A stretch of 64,000 bases of DNA from Phascolomyces articulosus (Eukaryota > Mucoromycota > Mucoromycetes > Mucorales > Lichtheimiaceae): NCBI GenBank assembly GCA_025677815.1, contig JAIXMP010000001.1:1426001-1490000 (forward strand), written 5' to 3'. A program made the position numbers and the translations under genes. Below the pieces are notes generated by a model that saw only the letters and a list, made by a program, of their open reading frames with translations, did not search any database and was not told the DNA's origin. Of this stretch, positions 1 to 12,485 are shown in pieces; within the stretch, counting starts at the first letter, position 1, and each line of letters opens with the position of its first letter.

Positions 1-2126
<2,126 letters not shown>

Positions 2127-3160
2127 GTCTGAGGAGTCAAACAAGGGGGGCGAAAGAGAGGAGTTAAACGTTTTTTTTTTTTTCCACAGTAGCTTATTTT
2201 TTTTACCCCACAAACGCACTATAAACTCTAAAATAAAGGAAGAGTATAAGTGTCTAGACGAAGAAGAAGTGCCTTTTTTTTTTTAGGAAAAAGTAAAAGT
2301 GAATATGTAAAAAAAGAAGAAGAAAGGGAAAAGAGAAAGCACAGAAAAAAACATAAAGAAAAAAAAGTTAAGTTTTCTTTTATCGTTCCACAGCGTGTCG
2401 GACCTGTTCAAATATCCATTTTTCACTAAACTTTTATAACATTTATATTCAACTATGCGACCAACCATTTTTATTATACCTTTTCATTCACTAGTATTAG
2501 TCATTTGTTTATTGTGGTTTCATTTCAAGCCTTTTTTCATTCATACAAGGTGGATGAATGACAAAGAAATCATTTCTTTCATTATAATTTTGCTATTTCC
2601 ATGGTTTTTCTATCCAGTAATAAATAGATAATGTTCTTCGTCTTGTTAAAGTCTCCGTAATGATGATAAGATGGATTATTGATCCCGATAACTTATCTAT
2701 ACAACTCATTTTCCAATCATGAGCACTCAGGTACAGGTCATGATGTGTTGGTTGATGGGATTAGGTGGCTGTTGTGATTAATTAGTATTTATATGTATTA
2801 GTATTTTATTATTATTAAAATATATAGTTTCTATATCCACTGTATCTAGTAGTATTAGAAGATGTATGCCATGATTATTATGAATAAAACATCCTGGAGT
2901 CCGGAATTAACACCGCCTAATTATCGGTTCAACAGACAGAATTCTCTAGGTACCTTTTCTCAGCTCATTACCAGCCAATGCTCTATGCCACGATTGAAAC
3001 ATGAATCGGAGTTGTTATCACAGTGTGTGTGTGTGTGTGTGAAAGCAAATGTGTGTCTCCATATGCTTTTTTGGGCGGTATCCTTTTTCCCTTTTCTCTT
3101 TTAGTTTCCTTCTTTGTTCAACCTACTACGTGTTCTAACAACAAAAGAGCTAATTCAACA
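2127..3160. promoter_or_regulatory. Divergent intergenic region between the kinase and the UBX gene
   Basis: About 1 kb separates the kinase start (minus) from the UBX-gene start (plus), so it should hold both promoters. It is AT-rich, with long T and A tracts at 2170-2185 and 2270-2284 and a (GT)n tract near 3025-3042. No convincing TATA box or coding similarity was seen. Which strand any element serves cannot be told from sequence alone. Confidence 0.5.
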
Positions 3161-5545
3161 ATGTGGTTTAATGGACCTGTTACAGAAGCTGTATCACTTG
3201 TAAATACCAAGAATTGTGTCTTTATTGTTTATATCTTTGGTACGGGCCTTTTTTTTCTTTTCTCTCTCTATTGTTTCTCCATGTATATAGAACAATTAAA
3301 ATAGAAAAACTCATTTCTTTCTCCATTGTATATCGATCGATAGATGATTCTGAAAATAGCCAAAAATTGGATGCAACACTTGATTCTGACAATGTAAGTG
3401 GTTATTAGGCAAAAAAAAAAAAAAATTGGTGGGAAAAAAGATATGGGAAACTTTTTTTACTGATATATAAGTATATCTGATATAAAAAAAATAGGTAGTG
3501 CAAAAGATAACAACCGATGCTGTCGCGTTAAAAATGCACAAGGATTCGGACAATGCAAAGTTATTTCAACAGTTATGTAAGAACTACTCATAGCTTATCA
3601 ACATCAATTATATGAGAAGTGGAAGGCATGGTATTCATCGATGGTTGTGTGTATTTTTTAGATCCAATGCCACACGTTCCAATCCTGTATTTTATAAGGT
3701 ATGTTTTTTTTATATAATTACTATTAAAGTAAGGATCAAATAACAGGGAAAAAAGTAAATACTAATATATGGTAATTAGTCAAGGTACAATTAAAGAATT
3801 TGGAACACAAGATACAAGTGAAGAAGAAATTATCGCCAAGATTGATAAAACTACTAGTCAACAACTTACATCTTCATCTTCATCACCCGTTCCTTCCAAT
3901 ATTACCCCTAGCCCAGTACCATCAACAACTCCTCCATCCACTACACCTTCCACAAGTCAACCTGCGAACGTTGCATCTTCTCCTTCAGCATCTTCATCAC
4001 CCGACGCATTAGCCAAAAAAGAAAAGTAAGCAATGATAATAGTTTGAGTTTGGAAGGGAAGAGAAATTATGCATGAAATCCATTCCATATATATATACTG
4101 ATTCATGCATTTTTATAAATATAGACTTCGAAAACAAATGGAAGAAGCACGTAAAAAACGTGAAGAAAAAGAGAAACAGGTAATTTATAGAAATAGAAGT
4201 AACTCTATATCAAAAAATAGTAAGACTATGTTTCATTGGACATCTATCTAACGTAAAAGGATGAATGATTATTATTAGAACGCTCGTGAACGAGAAATAA
4301 AACGACGTGAAGATGGAAAAATGATGCAACAAACAAAACAACAAATGGAAGATGAACGAAATAAACAACACTTTGCAAAGATTAAGAAGGAAAAGAAGGA
4401 AGAAGAGGAACATCGTCGAAAGATTAAGGAACAAATTGCTCGTGATAGAGCAGAACAAATTGCAGCTAGACAAGCAGCAAAGAAACGTCAATCTGAAAAT
4501 GTATTGCCTTTACCACAACGTAAAAGGTTTGTGTTAGTATTACAAATGAAAGGGAGGGAATGTTTATTCAATTGCTAATAAATAATCTTGATCCTCTATA
4601 TATATACATATATCCTATAGCTCAAGTGGACAACATGATAGTAGTAGTATTAGTATTCGACAATTGGATGGCTCATCAATACGAAACAAGTTTCAAGGTA
4701 TGCTTTTAATTTTTCATATATCACTTGTTATTATTATTATTAATATTATTTTTTGGATGAAAATCAAGTTAATCATTACTATTGAATTGTTATGATAGCA
4801 ACGGATACATTATCTGCTGTCAAGGATTGGATTGATCAGGTACATTTATAATGCGATAGGATGAGATGTATATATATATATATATATAAGAATAAAGAGT
4901 ACTCAATACTATTTGTTTCTTTTTCTTTTACAGAATCGATCCGATGGTGATCAACCTTATAAACTATTAGCTCAATTCCCAACACGTCAATTCAGTATTG
5001 GTGATGAACAAAAATCATTAAAAGAACTTGAACTTTGCCCTAGTGCTACACTTATTATGAAAGGAATCAAAAACGTGAGTCATGCCTATGGTGGGAATAA
5101 CGGGTCTTATATGGATTATGTTTACTCTGCCGGTGGTATGTTATATAATGCTGCAAGTACCGTAGGATCTACCATGTCTGGTGTGGTTTATTCTTTATTC
5201 CCTGCAGAACCTGCCGTTGCTGCAGGTACCTATTCAGGTCAAAATGTAGTAGGTGGTTATCCTGGTAATAATAATAATGAAGCTTCAGGATCCACTTCTC
5301 CTTCTACAACAAATCCATCCTCTACTTCTTTTGGTGGACAGCGACTTGGTGGTGAATCTTCAAGAGCTAGCCCTAGGTAAATAGTTATTTATATAATTTT
5401 TGGTGAACAGAAAGAGAAATATAAGACTCATCGTGTCAATGTTTATAGATCGAGTGGAAGTAATGTAAATACACTTCGAACAAGTGAATTTGATGATGAT
5501 GAAGATGGTCGAACATATAATGGAAACTCATTGAATCAAGAATAA
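3161..5545 (+). CDS. UBX-domain protein, UBXN4 (erasin)-like, Cdc48/p97 adaptor
   Basis: UBXN4-type proteins sit at the ER and recruit Cdc48/p97 for ER-associated degradation. I join eleven exons: 3161-3239, 3344-3393, 3495-3576, 3662-3698, 3780-4025, 4125-4179, 4279-4526, 4621-4697, 4799-4839, 4934-5376 and 5449-5545. Together they encode 484 aa in frame. The N-terminus (MWFNGPVTEAVSLV) matches the thioredoxin-like start of UBXN4, with VPILYF near residues 77-82. A Ser/Pro/Thr linker follows, then a Lys/Glu-rich helical stretch at about 165-265 that is probably coiled coil. The UBX domain spans about 270-350, with the p97-binding loop reading FPTR at 320-323 rather than the usual FPR. Residues 364-395 (Tyr/Ala/Gly/Val-rich) could be a membrane-associated hairpin as in animal UBXN4; this is inference. 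The C-terminus is acidic. Confidence 0.9.
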
Positions 5546-6832
5546 AAACAAGATATTTGATGAATTCTTTTCTCTCTTCCTCTTTGTTTTTTTTTAAAAA
5601 AAAATTGTATATTGTTGTTGTTTAATATTATTATTATTACTTGGATATATTATTAGTATAAACTGAACTAAAAAAAAAATAAGCATCTATTCATGTATGT
5701 GTATGTTAAAGAAACTAACTTGGTATAATTCTCATAGGTGGATTTTGCATTTTTAATGAGTATGATTTTATTTGCTGGCATTGCAAAATTGATAATAAAC
5801 TATGATAAAACACGTTGAAATTGAATAGAATGATATCGACCGATTCAGTGATTGATATAGGATACTATTATGCATTTTATATATACTATATATAGACATT
5901 CTATATTATATATACACTATCACAAACCATGTCCGAAGTGGACCGTATTTTCTAGATCACATGTTCATATTTTTTTTTTTTCGTATTTCCCATCAACAGA
6001 TTGGATCAAAAAACACTCCACTTTTTTTTTCCCAGCAGTATAAAATAAGTGTTGTCTCTTAAGTTATTTTTTATAAGTCTGCATCCAATAACATAATATA
6101 TAGCAATCTAGTAGTAGTCTATTATAATAAGCCTTTCTGTCAAAATAACCAAAAAAAAGGGGGAGAGAAAAAGTAGAATTTAATTATGAAAGCATCCTAC
6201 TATTTTTTTTTAACCCATTTTTTTTATGGTAAAAAAAAATGTTGCACGCGTCTCGTTTTTTAACATGTTTGTGCGTGCGTGTTCCACAAAAAAAAAAAAA
6301 AAAAGAGGAAAGAACGAGCCAAAATTTTTGTGTTGCCTATGCAAAAAGAAAAAATTACATTTTATCGCGTTGTCGTGAAATGGTCTCTTTTTCATCTGAA
6401 ATGACTCGAACGTAAAAAAAAAAAAAAAGTAAATATTTTTTGAGGTGCGTTCATAGGTCAATTGAATTATATAGGACACGTTGAATAACACAGGAAAACA
6501 CGTTCTTTTGTACATTTTTATAATAAATCATCATCATCATATAAAACGAGACACATGGGTTGTTGGTTTATCGAATATTCAATAGATGCGTTTTGTTGTT
6601 TGGTATTGGTTTTTTTCTTTTTTTTTTACTGTGAAAAAAAAAGTTAAAAGAAGTTTAAAAAAAGCAAATGTTGAGTGATATGTTGTGAGTGAGAGTAGCG
6701 TTGTGTGGTGGTTTTAACCGTAAAGCGAACTAAATCAGCATAATACAGGAAAAGAAAAAAAAAGAGAGAGAGAGAGAGAGATAGATGAAAGTAAAGTAAG
6801 AGGTTTTTTTTTTTGAAGAAAGAAATCGTGTT
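5546..6832. other. Convergent intergenic region, 3' flanks of the UBX gene and histone H1
   Basis: This stretch lies between two converging genes and should hold both 3' UTRs. It is AT-rich, with many A and T runs (for example about 17 A at 6288-6304) and a (GA)n tract at about 6762-6780 just beyond the H1 stop. An open stretch on the minus strand at 6210-6515 is mostly translated homopolymer with no family resemblance. I see no gene here. Confidence 0.6.
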
Positions 6833-7853
6833 TTAAGCCTTGGTAGCAGCAGCCTTCTTCTTGGTAGCAGTGCCAGTAGCTTTCTTGGTAGTAGATGCAG
6901 CCTTCTTCTTTGGTGCCTTGAGTTTAGAAGCAGCCTTTTCCTTTGAAGGAGCCTTCTTTGCAATAGCAGCCTTACGAGCAGCAGCAGTCTTCTTGGTAGT
7001 GGCAGCAGCCTTCTTTGGTGCAGCCTTCTTTTCTTTCTTTTCCTTGGTGTCCTTCTTTTCCTTCTTTTCAGCAGGTTTCTTTTCGGGCTTTGCTAACTTG
7101 ACGGTACCAGACAAACCTAATGATGAATAGGATGAATGGATAATGAAATAAATAAAAAGAGAGATATGAAGTTAGAGAAGATCATTTCATTATTCTTTTT
7201 CACATCATCATTTCAATTCGACTATAAAGGGAAAAATCTGCAAAGAATCGATTGAACACCAATCAACGCAAAGAGAACAACTCCCTTTCTTTATTTTTTT
7301 CCCCCAGCACATTCTTTTTTTTTGTTTTGTTTTTGAAAGGAAAAAGTATTTTTTTTAAAGAACAAGGACTTACCCTTGGGAAGAGTAAAGGCATTCTTAG
7401 AAACACCACGCTTGATAGCAGCAGCAATTTGATTATCAAAGTGAGCACCAGCAGTGACCTTGTAGTTGGCAAGAACGTATTTCTTGATCGCAGGACGAGA
7501 ACTACCCTTTCTTTCCTTCAAAGCAAGAATAGCAGCTAGATAAACAGATTTATCATATTAATCTAAATGATTTTATAATCATGATAAAGAGATATATATA
7601 TATATAAAGACTTACCCTTGATCATTTGCTCATACTATTTTTTTTTTCATTTTTTTTTAAAAAAAAATGGGTATTCGTCATCATTTGAAAAAATTTGTAA
7701 AGGAAAAAAAAAAAGTTAGATATATAAAAATAATAGATTCAATTCAAAAAAAAAAGATAGATAGATAGATGATATAGATAATATGAATGAACTTACAGGA
7801 GGATGTTCAGGCTTCTTTGTGGTCTTGGGAGTGGAAGCAGCTTCACCGGCCAT
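6833..7853 (-). CDS. Linker histone H1
   Basis: Histone H1 binds linker DNA between nucleosomes. Four exons (7853-7797, 7634-7616, 7535-7374, 7116-6833) give 173 aa in frame. Residues 1-19 are a short tail (MAGEAASTPK). The winged-helix globular domain covers about 20-95: YEQMIKAAILALKERKGSS, then RPAIKKYV, DNQIAAAIKRGV and TLPKGLSGTVKL. From about 98 onward the protein is almost all Lys, Ala, Thr and Pro, the classic C-terminal tail. Exon 2 is only 19 nt (TAT GAG CAA ATG ATC AAG plus one base), yet it encodes the conserved start of helix 1. The long Ala/Phe/Leu-rich reading frame on the plus strand over the tail (6840-7130) is its antisense shadow. Confidence 0.95.
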
Positions 7854-9029
7854 GTTTGAATAAGTTATTTTTTGAAAATAAAAAAAGTTGAGGGAAAAAA
7901 AAAGTGAAAAAAAGTAAAAAAGATGCGCGCGGAGGGGGGGGAGTTGGTGCCTTTTTCTAATTATTATTTTTTTTCGGCATTTCAATTTTCGCGCATCAAT
8001 AATGCTTTTACCTCCCCCGATTTTTTTTTTTCCAAAATGAAAAAGACCAAAAAAAAAAATGATGGATTGGAAAAAAAAAAAAAAAAATTATAATTGACTG
8101 CTTCACTTAGTAATTACTTAGTGACATGCTTTTTCATAATGAACCCTATCTTCTTCATTAATAAAACCTATTTATTTATCATCATCTTGTATTATTTCTT
8201 TTTTAAAATTCTGAAAAAAATGAATGTTAAAAAAAATACGCGGCGCGTTTTTTTCTTTTACTTTTTTTTTTTCACAAATTGAAAAAAAAAGAAAAAAAAA
8301 AGGATGGGATCCCGACGTAAAAAAAAAAAAAAAATAGACCACGAGGTGGCTCAACAAACAATTCATCCTTCGTTTTCTTTTTACTGTTAATTAAAAGTAA
8401 ATGATATTCTTTTATATTGACTTTCATTAAGAGTAGTATGTCTATCGTCCTTAGTAATGATGGGTGGAATTCATATATAACTTCTTTTTTGTTTTCATCG
8501 TCGGTGAACAAACCGATCATCAAAAGAAAAAAAAAAGTTTCCCACCCAAATCATTCGGTCCAGACTAGAATAGTGATAAAGAAATATGAATTAAAAAGAT
8601 ACTTTTTTTTCTTAGTAGTCTTGTTAAAAGAAGTCATTGATAAATGGATTTTCATTTTATATAGAAACATTTCACGATTTTTTTTGTTATCGATGCAAGT
8701 GCCAAGGAGAACACCAAGAAGATAAGCATCATAGTATATATATATATAACACCTCCTTGTCTTTTTTTCCATTTATCCTTCCCCCCTCCTTTTGAAATAT
8801 ATATATCCATAAAGAAAACACATGTTTTATGATGATCATGAACAACAATTGCCTGTCATTTAAAAAAGATATCTTCAATATTAGTCTGTGCTAAATGTTC
8901 CTTATAAAAAAAATCAGGGTCCTTTTTTATTCAATCCTGTTGATATTAAAATAATGCGTATTTGTTTATAAGGAGAACAAGTATCATTCATTCGTCGATG
9001 TTTGTTAAAATACCTTCTTAAAAGGTAAC
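7854..9029. other. Upstream region of histone H1 and spacer before the retroelement
   Basis: This should contain the H1 promoter, directly upstream of 7853 on the minus strand. It has a G-rich patch at 7925-7944 and long A/T runs (for example 8070-8090). No TATA box or coding sequence was recognised. Short open frames here are dominated by Lys and Phe codons from homopolymers. Sequence from about 8900 onward may already belong to the degraded retroelement that follows. Confidence 0.45.
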
Positions 9030-9551
9030 GTGATATTTCTTTCTGTTCTTCTTCGTTGTGATAATTCTCATATACGTTTATTTTATAATGTAGATCCTTT
9101 TTACACATGTCATTGTCATAGTAGAAAGAGGAAGAGAGAAATCAATACGATTGTCTTATATTACAAGTATAAATCTGATGGGAAAAAAATAGGATATAAT
9201 GGATTGACATCATATTGTTGTACAATCTGTCGATGTGGCCACCATGCAGCAAATCGAGAACATTTTGCGACTTGCCCTTTAATGGAAGAAATAAACGACG
9301 AGCTATCTACAACATTCGGTACAATACCTCAACTCAAGCAAGAAATCCAACCTCTTGACTATATTATAAACCACCTACCACGCTCAGAGGTTGGTTTATT
9401 ATTTGGTAAATGGTTAAACTGTTGGTTCGTCCTGACTCATGCCCTTCGAGAAATTGACCGACTAAGTCACTCAGAAGATGACTACGAAGAAGATGAACCC
9501 GAACCCGATGAGCCATCACTGCCATCCCAACTAACCGCTAGTTCAACTTAA
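9030..9551 (+). pseudogene. C-terminal fragment of a non-LTR retrotransposon (LINE) ORF2 protein
   Basis: The frame is open from 9030, without an ATG, to the stop at 9549-9551. It carries a CTICRC...REHFATCP cluster (Cys-X2-Cys, then His-X3-Cys-Pro), which resembles the zinc-knuckle at the C-terminus of LINE reverse-transcriptase proteins. A conserved LFGKWLNCWFVLTHALREIDRLSHSE block follows, then an acidic Asp/Glu/Pro tail. No reverse transcriptase or endonuclease domain is present, so this is a 5'-truncated copy, as is usual for LINE insertions. A second, inverted copy (near 11.26-11.43 kb) encodes the same C-terminal block and acidic tail. That conservation supports reading this as coding sequence from one element family. 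The family assignment rests on motif memory and on the repeat structure. Confidence 0.6.
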
Positions 9552-9830
9552 GAAAACTTAAATAGTTTCCCCTCCCCTATTCATTTATTCCGCTTCGTCC
9601 CATAAATCCTTATTTTTCTCGCTTCTTCTTTCCTCCACTTGTACTATTACCCTCAATACCTACTCTAGCTTAGCTTTTCCTCCTAAATGGGGGTTTTTCA
9701 GCTGATGCCACAAATTTTCATTCATATATAATCTCATCTCAAAGTACCGCAAGGAAGCGACCATATGCCTATAGGCGCAGGTCAATCCAGTCTTCCACCT
9801 TAATAAATATAAATTTTAATCTATTGTTGT
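9030..9830 (+). mobile_element. 5'-truncated LINE-like element, copy 1 (coding tail plus 3' UTR)
   Basis: The coding tail is followed by about 270 bp of 3' UTR ending in CAGTCTTCCACCTTAATAAA and an A/T-rich end. The 3' UTR recurs, reverse-complemented, at about 11020-11250. Shared blocks include the CTAGCTTAGCTTTTCCTCCTAA segment, TTTTTCAGCTGAT, and GGAAGCG followed closely by CATATGCCTATAGGCGCAGG. AATAAA near 9801 could be the element's polyadenylation signal. The 5' limit is uncertain: similarity to the inverted copy is clear only from about 9385, and the frame is open from 9030. Confidence 0.65.
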
Positions 9831-10579
9831 ACAACATGTTGCTTGTACTTTGACCAATGTAAGTTTGCTGCGTGGATCATTTTTTTGTAATACGTAATAT
9901 ATATATATATATATCCCTTCTCATTTTTTTGTAGGTAGTAGTAATTGTAAAAGTCATCATGATTCTTCATAAAAAAAAAGAGAGTCTATTTATTATGAAG
10001 CTTTTTAAAGTATATTCTTTTTTTGTCAGGGTAATTAACAAGTTGTTCAGTATTATTTATTACCATTAATATAAAGACAAGTTATTAGCCAGCCAAAAAA
10101 TGTGAATGAATATATATATTTTGGGTGGTTTGATCGTAATATATGACATCAAGATCTTCTATCTATGGCCTAACAATATCATTGTTTAAATGGATGATAT
10201 CAAAATTGAGATTTATCGTTGACTTATCCTATCTATTTGCTTATCATAACAAAAGAAGAAAACCGATAGTACATACTAATTTTGTATATATACTACACAA
10301 TCGATTTTTTGCTATATATAATATTAATCAAATGGATCATCCATGCAATGCATTGTTATTATCTTCATGTTGAAGATCATGCTACTTTAAGAATTGATTC
10401 TACAATATGGATTTGATGAGATTGGTGTCATATTATCCCATCCAGCCAACTCTGTATATTTCAATACATAATTATTAAAAATATTCAATAGCCACTAGAC
10501 TAAAATATTATCTAATAGGACGTTGTTTTTATATTGAAGTTTTATTAGCCATAAGTTGCTACTCTATTATTTCACGAAA

Positions 10580-10700
10580 ATGATTTGCTACTTGGCACAT
10601 GACCATCCATCTGGTCAGTTCTAACTAGATAAAGTCCTAAGAGAAATCGACTGGCTGAGCTATTCATAAGACGTTGTTTCTACCAAAGAAATAGCACCAT
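10580..10700 (+). mobile_element. Third, highly degenerate fragment of the same LINE-like element
   Basis: The segment around 10590-10690 aligns with the GKWLNCWFVLTHALREIDRLSHSE coding block of copy 1. The clearest stretch is CCTAAGAGAAATCGACTGGC (10635-10654), against CCTTCGAGAAATTGACCGAC in copy 1. The frame is broken by several stops and indels, and no 3' UTR can be followed beyond about 10700. It lies between the two inverted copies and is more diverged than either, so it is probably an older insertion. The limits are approximate. Confidence 0.5.
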
Positions 10701-11019
10701 CTCAAGAATAATGCAATGTAAGAGGTTTATTATAAAAGTTTCTTTCCATAAAGAAACAAAAGTACCCTTTCTTTTTACAGTACTGCTACCCAAACTATCC
10801 ATTGTTTATGTCTGTCACACACATTTTGTATCCAGCCTTCTACTCACATAAACGACGAATTATTTATAGAGAACGATCATCAATCAACCAGTAATTGTTT
10901 TTAAGTAACAAATAGGGTGCCAATGTTATGTAATATAATGCTGTGTTCTTGACATATGTGTTGTGTAATTTTTAAAATCCTGTTCACACTATTCATTAGC
11001 ATAATATAATAGGTTAAAA

Positions 11020-11430
11020 GTTTTTTTATTTATTAAAGTGGAAGACTGGATTGACCTGCGCCTATAGGCATATGGCCGCTTCCTTGCGGTACTCTGTGGT
11101 AGAATTATATATGAATAAAAGATTATATGGAATCAGCTGAAAAACCTCCCCTTAGGAGGAAAAGCTAAGCTAGAGTAGATAATGAGGTAATGATAGAAAT
11201 GAAGAAGAAAAGAGGATACTATATTTATGTGGGGAGGAGTAGATAATGGGAAAACTAATTAGCTGTCCTCTTGAGTTGAATTGAATGTAAGTTTTGATGG
11301 TAAGGGTATCTCTTCTGGTTCAAATTCATCTTCTTCATTAACTTCTTCAGAATGACTAAGACGGTCGATTTCCCTAAGTGCACAACCAGCAGTTTATCCA
11401 CTTTCCAAGTGATAAGCCAACTTCTGAGCA
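11020..11430 (-). mobile_element. LINE-like element copy 2, inverted relative to copy 1
   Basis: Read on the minus strand, this begins near SEVGLSLGKWINCWL (about 11429) and keeps LREIDRLSHSEEVNEEDEFE followed by PEEIPLPSKL, but only after a frameshifting deletion in the WFVLTHAL region. Its coding tail stops at 11259-11261. The 3' UTR matches copy 1 closely and ends at CAGTCTTCCACTTTAATAAA and an A-rich end near 11020. The two copies therefore point their 3' ends at each other across about 1.2 kb. Their spacer holds the degenerate third fragment and otherwise nothing recognisable. Confidence 0.7.
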
Positions 11431-12485
11431 GAATAATATAATATATATATCCCAATCGGTACATCCATATTATTTTAGTATAGCACTATCTTTTCTCAAG
11501 TCAATGTAAATGTTGCTTCCACCACTGAAATAACTGATAATAATGTGTCCTTATTACACCATAATAAGTAAATCCCTGTGACGTATTCAATAGTAGATCA
11601 TCACTATGAATATTTACTTGTCCGTGTGCATTTTTAAATAAATGTGTGTATAGTAGCATGATATTATGTAGTAATATACTAATATGTATATTTATTATTT
11701 ATATGCTATTATGACCTCTTTGCAGCGCCACTTCATTTTTTGATGATCCGTTCTGTTTTTCATGTACAAAAAACGCAAAAAAAAACAAATATGCATAACT
11801 ACCTGTTTTAAATAAGCCGAAGATCGTTGCTGTATTTTTATCTTAACTCAGTGTATGATATATTCTATTCGTTATGATCGATGCTAAAAATTACATTAAT
11901 AAAACGATTCATCATTTCTTATAATACTATTTCTATCGGGGGAGGGGACCATGATGATCCGTAGAATTTAAGTGTAGAATGCAAAATAGATATTGATGGT
12001 CCGCCTTATAAATACATATTTTTTCTTCTTTTTTGAATTCTAAAACAACAACAGATACGCCACAACATTAACAACAGCAAAGCATCTTTCTTAACATTTA
12101 ATTAAATATAGTAAAAAAAAAAGGTCATGAGTTAAATAACAAAGAAAGTTTGACAAGATTACATCATTATTATCATTGAACAAGTTAAATAGTAAAAATA
12201 ATAAAAAAGAATGGGATTAATTAGGTGGGGTAATGGAGCGTGGGATAGTTTGTTCAACCCGCAAAAAAAAGCTGAACACAAATGCTATCAAACAAACAGC
12301 GCCGTTCCAAAATTCACCAATCGCCAAGTATCCCGATTGGAAAGCCTAGCAAGATGAAGCCTGGTTTTTCACACGCTCTTTTTTTTGTTCTTCTTCTCCT
12401 TTTTTTTTTCTTTTTCTTTCAAACTAACCCCACTCTTTTCTTTTTTTTTTTCTTTTTTTTTCATTATTATCATTTCATCCATATC
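11431..12485. other. Intergenic region upstream of the BCKDH E1-alpha gene
   Basis: No gene was found in this 1.05 kb. It should hold the promoter of the next gene. A C/T-rich tract at about 12370-12475 directly precedes the start codon at 12486. An upstream ATG at 12282 opens a frame that runs through this pyrimidine tract and overlaps the true start region; it encodes mainly Phe/Leu runs and I do not treat it as a gene. Confidence 0.5.

Noticed and set aside
6840..7130. Long Ala/Phe/Val-rich open frame on the plus strand
   Set aside because: It is the exact antisense of the Lys/Ala codons of the histone H1 tail and has no independent support.
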